A DNA stretch of 64,000 bases, from positions 153,107 to 217,106 of the forward strand of contig CACNKX010000002.1 of the NCBI GenBank assembly GCA_902621165.1, given 5' to 3'. Under the pieces are notes generated by a model. The model saw only the letters and a program-made list of their open reading frames with translations, made no database searches and had not been told where the DNA came from. Positions 63,162-64,000 of the stretch are shown piece after piece (the stretch's first letter is position 1; each line of letters begins with the position of its first letter). Position numbers and translations under genes: made by a program. The DNA is from an uncultured Alphaproteobacteria bacterium (lineage in GTDB: Bacteria > Pseudomonadota > Alphaproteobacteria > HIMB59 > GCA-002718135).

Positions 63162-64000
63162 AATAGCGCTATATTTATCTCTCATATTTATTATTTCATG
63201 TCAGGATACGATTTCATCATTAAGAAATAATGAAAATATAGACACTGAAGATTATACCTTTCAGTTAGAAACAGAAAAATTTTTAGATTTTAGTTTATTT
63301 GAACAGTATACAGATAGCGTAATTGATAACTATACATACAAAGCATCTGACTATAATTTTTTAGATAAAGATCAAGTTGTATTAAAAATTAATAACTATG
63401 AAGCAAAATATAACAATAATGAGTCTATAAATCTCATATACCTTGATGAAAGTATTTACTCATTAAATAAAGATGGGGAACTTCTAAAGTTTGATTCAAA
63501 TAATGGAAAGTTAGTTGAAAGAATTAATATTGATTTAGATCAAGAAAAAAAAGTACCTATATCTTTTTCTCTTTACAAAAATGATTTTATTGTTGCTTTT
63601 AAATCAGGAGTAGTAGTTAGAATAAACAAATTAGGTCAGGTTGTTTGGTTATTTAAAAATAAAGATTTATTAAATACTCCAGTCAAAATTTTTAATGACT
63701 ATCTAATAATATTATATCCAGAAAATATAGTTTTTTTATCAATTTTAAGTGGAGATAAAATTTACGAGGAAACTTTTAAATCAAGTAATATAATTCAATC
63801 ATCGGGCGGTAAAATAGTAAATTATTTTAATATTGTTTTCTTTTTATTACCTAATAGTGAATTTAAATCTTTAGATACGTATTTATTTGAGGAACATAAT
63901 TTAAATTTTGATAATTTTGATCTTACTACCTCACTAAATAATTTAAAGGATCAAATACATCTTTACAAAAATTTTCTAGTTTACTTTGATAATGGAAATA
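63139..64000 (+). CDS. bamB: BamB-like outer-membrane assembly lipoprotein (PQQ-type propeller), cut by window edge
   Basis: Read from ATG at 63139 and open to the window end (about 287 residues). A lipoprotein signal is visible: hydrophobic LYLSLIFIISC with the lipobox Cys near residue 20. Propeller-type repeats follow, such as IYSLNKDGELLKFDSNNGKL and GVVVRINKLGQVVWLFKN. BamB is part of the BAM complex that inserts outer-membrane proteins. It starts inside the end of the YfgM-like gene, matching the usual yfgM-bamB order. The C-terminal half is missing. Confidence 0.75.
   Translation, partial: MSFSFISKIALYLSLIFIISCQDTISSLRNNENIDTEDYTFQLETEKFLDFSLFEQYTDSVIDNYTYKASDYNFLDKDQVVLKINNYEAKYNNNESINLIYLDESIYSLNKDGELLKFDSNNGKLVERINIDLDQEKKVPISFSLYKNDFIVAFKSGVVVRINKLGQVVWLFKNKDLLNTPVKIFNDYLIILYPENIVFLSILSGDKIYEETFKSSNIIQSSGGKIVNYFNIVFFLLPNSEFKSLDTYLFEEHNLNFDNFDLTTSLNNLKDQIHLYKNFLVYFDNGN

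Noticed and set aside
1..64000. CRISPR array, prophage, transposon or genomic-island borders
   Set aside because: No regularly spaced repeats, transposase, integrase or phage genes, and no att-like repeat around the tRNA-Leu were seen; base composition looks even throughout.

Overview
The window is a gene-dense, very AT-rich stretch of a bacterial chromosome with about 60 protein genes and one tRNA. Genes abut or overlap by a few bases and there are no insertion sequences, phage genes, rRNA or CRISPR arrays. The longest stretches without protein code are about 200 to 235 bases: the divergent control region near 9 kb and the recA leader. Several features point to a streamlined marine alphaproteobacterium, SAR11-like or HIMB59/AEGEAN-169-like: a DmdA-like methyltransferase, DUF2794 and DUF3553 proteins, a cysteine-poor DksA, class II DAHP synthase, an ScfR/RamB-type regulator and a GAAC-N7-GAAC LexA-type box before recA. 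The exact lineage is inference.

Region 1 (1-15.3 kb) is a catabolic island around a divergent promoter region (8951-9184). Leftward run a Tat-exported peptide/opine-type binding protein, a homocysteine S-methyltransferase, two folate-dependent GcvT-family proteins (one very DmdA-like), an FMN 2-hydroxy-acid dehydrogenase, a ThDP enzyme, a 5-hydroxyisourate-hydrolase-like protein with an unusual C-terminus, an OsmC protein and a crotonase cut by the window edge. Rightward run the two permeases, a fused double ATPase, a small unknown protein, an SDR and a GMC (choline-dehydrogenase-like) oxidoreductase. I read it as uptake and stepwise demethylation and oxidation of a methylated osmolyte. The exact substrate and route are not known to me.

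Region 2 (15.3-21 kb) holds a fatty-acyl-type XRE regulator facing a 59-aa small gene across mirrored tandem 9-bp repeats. It is followed by a carnitine module (L-carnitine dehydrogenase, BKACE, thioesterase) that should yield glycine betaine, and a PhnZ/TmpB-like HD-domain oxygenase candidate. Glycine betaine could feed the methyltransferases of region 1.

Region 3 (21-29.5 kb) is a polyamine unit: agmatine deiminase, N-carbamoylputrescine amidase, a Pot-type ABC importer, and PuuA-like and PuuB-like enzymes. Together they can make or import putrescine and begin its gamma-glutamyl degradation.

Region 4 (29.5-58.8 kb) is mostly housekeeping: sua5, an orphan parA, glmU, class II aroG, nadE, gltX, cimA, trmJ, rpsD, rarD, grxD-bolA, purB, map, a CinA-like domain protein, tRNA-Leu(UAA), nadK, moaA, dksA, recA, alaS, icd, a LOG protein, an RND efflux pair, rlmE and guaA. 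Region 5 (58.9-64 kb) has a THI5/NMT1-type ABC importer, DUF2794, a redoxin, a YfgM-like protein and the start of a BamB-like lipoprotein.

Two regulatory patterns recur. All three binding-protein genes have a strong GGAGG ribosome site, which other starts I inspected mostly lack. Each is also followed directly by a strong stem-loop without a T-run before the next co-oriented gene. The rpsD and alaS promoters lie so close to their start codons that the transcripts may be nearly leaderless.
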